Source: Deltaproteobacteria bacterium | GTDB lineage: Bacteria; Desulfobacterota; Desulfovibrionia; Desulfovibrionales; Desulfovibrionaceae | Assembly (NCBI GenBank): GCA_025350085.1 | Contig: JANXYI010000059.1 | Location: 1-6,491 of the forward strand | DNA: 6,491 bases | Direction: 5' to 3' | Shown: piece by piece, positions 5,249 to 6,491 of the stretch | Position numbering within the stretch: the stretch's first letter is position 1 | Layout: each line of letters begins with the position of its first letter | The notes under the pieces: model-generated | What the model was told of the DNA's origin: nothing | What the model saw: the letters and a program-made list of their open reading frames with translations, nothing else | Databases searched by the model: none | Program-made: the position numbers and the translations under genes

Positions 5249-6491
5249 CTATTCCTCCTCAAAGCCCGGCAGGGGCTCCTGGCGAAGGTTCATGGTGCGT
5301 TCCTCGCCATCCTCAAGGATGAGCGCGTTGCCCACCAGCTCGTGCAGGCCGGTGATCTTGACCCCGGGCGCCCAGTAGTCGGCCAGCGGGATCAGGGTGG
5401 CGCGGTCGATGGCGCAGACGCAAGCCATGGTGTTGACGCCGTTTTTCTCCTGCACGTACCTGAGCGCGTTGCCGCGCGGCAGGCCGCCGCGCATGCGGAT
5501 GTCCATGATCTCGTCGGTATTGAGTCCCGAGCCGCCCGCGCAGCAGAAGGTCTGTTCACGGATGGTGTTCTCGGGCATGTCGTAGAACTGGTCGACCACG
5601 CTATTCAGCACGTAGCGGGGTTCTTCGAACATGCCCATGCCGCGAGCCGGGTTGCAGGAGTCGTGGAAGGTGGCGATGATGTCCGAGTTGCGGCCCTTGT
5701 CGAACTTGAGCTTGCCGTGCTTGATGAGGTCGGCGGTGAACTCGGCGATGTGCACCATCTTGGTCTGCTTGGCGTTGCTGAATACCGTGCCGGTGATGGG
5801 GTTGACCGGGGTCTGCATCTGCGGGCCCTGCATGGAGCCGTTCATGGTGTCCATGTACTGGTTGATGACGCGCCACATATGCCCGCACTCGCCGCCCAGT
5901 ATCCACTTGGCGCCCAGGCGGTTGGCCTCGGCGTACATCTTGCCGTTGAGCGACTTCATCATGTCGGCGTGGGTGAACATGCCGAAGTTGCCGCCCTCGG
6001 AGGCATACGTGGAGAGGGTGTAGTCGAGCCCGATGTGGTCGAAGAGGATCAGGTAGCCCATGAAGGTGTAGATGCCCGGGTCGGCGAAGACGTCGCCCGA
6101 GGGGGTGATGAACAGGATCTCGTGACCCTTCTCGTTCAGGGGCACATTGATGTGCTTGCCGGTGATGGTCTCAATGTCGTCGACCATGAACTCGACGATG
6201 TCCTTGAAGGCGTGGGGCTGGATGCCCAAGTGGTTGCCGGTGCGGTTGCAGTTGCTCACCGGCTCCAGGATCCAGTTGATGTTGATGCCCACCAGGTGCA
6301 GCAGCTCGCGCGCCATCATGGTCACTTCGGCGGTGTCGATGCCGTAGGGGCAGAAGAGCGAGCAGCGGCGGCACTCGGTGCACTGGTAGAAGTAGAGGAA
6401 CCACTCTTTCAGCACGTCTTCTTCCATGACCCGGGCGCCGGTGAGCTTGCCCAGTATCTTGCCGGCCAGGGTGAACTCGCCGCGGTAGATG
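5249..6491 (-). CDS. dsrK: DsrK, HdrD-like cytoplasmic iron-sulfur subunit of DsrMKJOP (N-terminus off window)
   Basis: The frame is open to the right edge, so 413 C-terminal codons of a protein usually near 550 residues are present. The ATG at 6427 is internal: the codons before it read IYRGEFTLAGKILGKL in the same frame, typical DsrK sequence. Numbering from the first whole codon in the window, a [4Fe-4S] motif CTECRRCSLFCP lies at 37-48. The C-terminal half is an HdrB/HdrD-like domain with HDSCNPARG (C279), FCCAGGSG (C316, C317) and ACVC (C357, C359). These are the expected ligands of the noncubane cluster that cleaves disulfides in heterodisulfide reductase. A further Cys, C202, sits in GGECGH. 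DsrK has no membrane segments; it binds DsrM and is proposed to reduce the DsrC trisulfide produced by sulfite reductase DsrAB. The stop lies 2 nt before the dsrJ start, and the end of this gene carries the dsrJ ribosome site. dsrM should lie immediately beyond the edge. Confidence 0.95.
   Translation of the reverse strand, partial: IYRGEFTLAGKILGKLTGARVMEEDVLKEWFLYFYQCTECRRCSLFCPYGIDTAEVTMMARELLHLVGININWILEPVSNCNRTGNHLGIQPHAFKDIVEFMVDDIETITGKHINVPLNEKGHEILFITPSGDVFADPGIYTFMGYLILFDHIGLDYTLSTYASEGGNFGMFTHADMMKSLNGKMYAEANRLGAKWILGGECGHMWRVINQYMDTMNGSMQGPQMQTPVNPITGTVFSNAKQTKMVHIAEFTADLIKHGKLKFDKGRNSDIIATFHDSCNPARGMGMFEEPRYVLNSVVDQFYDMPENTIREQTFCCAGGSGLNTDEIMDIRMRGGLPRGNALRYVQEKNGVNTMACVCAIDRATLIPLADYWAPGVKITGLHELVGNALILEDGEERTMNLRQEPLPGFEEE
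5254..5259 (-). promoter_or_regulatory. Ribosome binding site of dsrJ within the dsrK 3' end
   Basis: On the minus strand a full AGGAGG sits 7 nt before the dsrJ ATG at 5246. It lies in the Glu codons that end dsrK (GFEEE). A ribosome finishing dsrK would pass straight over it, favouring coupled and strong dsrJ translation. Confidence 0.8.

Noticed and set aside
5249..6427. Complete dsrK starting at the ATG at 6427
   Set aside because: The 21 codons before it are open in the same frame and read like typical DsrK sequence, and the resulting 392-residue protein would be much shorter than the family. The true start is outside the window.
1..6491. CRISPR arrays, tRNA or rRNA genes, insertion sequences, phage or defence genes
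   Set aside because: I saw no spaced direct repeats of CRISPR type, no tRNA-like cloverleaf, and no transposase or phage-like frame. Nearly all of the sequence is accounted for by the five genes and two short intergenic regions.

Overview
The window looks like part of the chromosome of a high-GC, Gram-negative, sulfate-reducing bacterium of the Desulfovibrio type (Desulfobacterota). The strongest evidence is a run of dsr genes on the minus strand, in the order dsrK-dsrJ-dsrO-dsrP when read in the direction of transcription. These encode most of DsrMKJOP, the transmembrane complex that links the periplasm and quinone pool to cytoplasmic sulfite reduction. dsrM would be expected just beyond the right edge. 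The taxonomic call is inferred from gene content and base composition; no rRNA is present.

Layout from left to right. (1) 1-1318, minus strand: the N-terminal 439 codons of a protein resembling the NDP-forming acyl-CoA synthetase half of Pat/PatZ-type protein acetyltransferases. The gene runs off the left edge. Its acyl-CoA synthetase catalytic signatures are degraded. (2) 1319-1513: a divergent intergenic region with a candidate promoter for each flanking gene and small repeats that could be operators. (3) 1514-2614, plus strand: a complete Old Yellow Enzyme of the YqjM/XenA-like class. (4) 2615-2889: a convergent intergenic region packed with hairpins. It holds a plus-strand terminator, a strong minus-strand terminator for the dsr operon, and two inverted REP-like palindromes. 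(5) 2890-6491, minus strand: dsrP, dsrO, dsrJ and a dsrK lacking its N-terminus, with junctions of 9 nt, a 4-nt overlap and 2 nt.

How the genes work together. DsrJ (triheme cytochrome c) and DsrO (Tat-exported ferredoxin-like protein) face the periplasm. DsrP is the NrfD-type quinone-interacting membrane subunit. DsrK is the cytoplasmic HdrD-like iron-sulfur subunit thought to act on the DsrC trisulfide. The tight junctions and the single terminator after dsrP indicate one transcript. The OYE and Pat-like genes are transcribed separately and show no evident functional tie to the dsr operon.

I see no wholly undescribed system. The points most worth checking are the coordinated loss of exactly one iron-sulfur cluster's ligands in DsrO, the missing phospho-histidine segment in the Pat-like protein, the inverted REP-like pair between the convergent genes, and a 10-bp-period repeat upstream of the OYE promoter.
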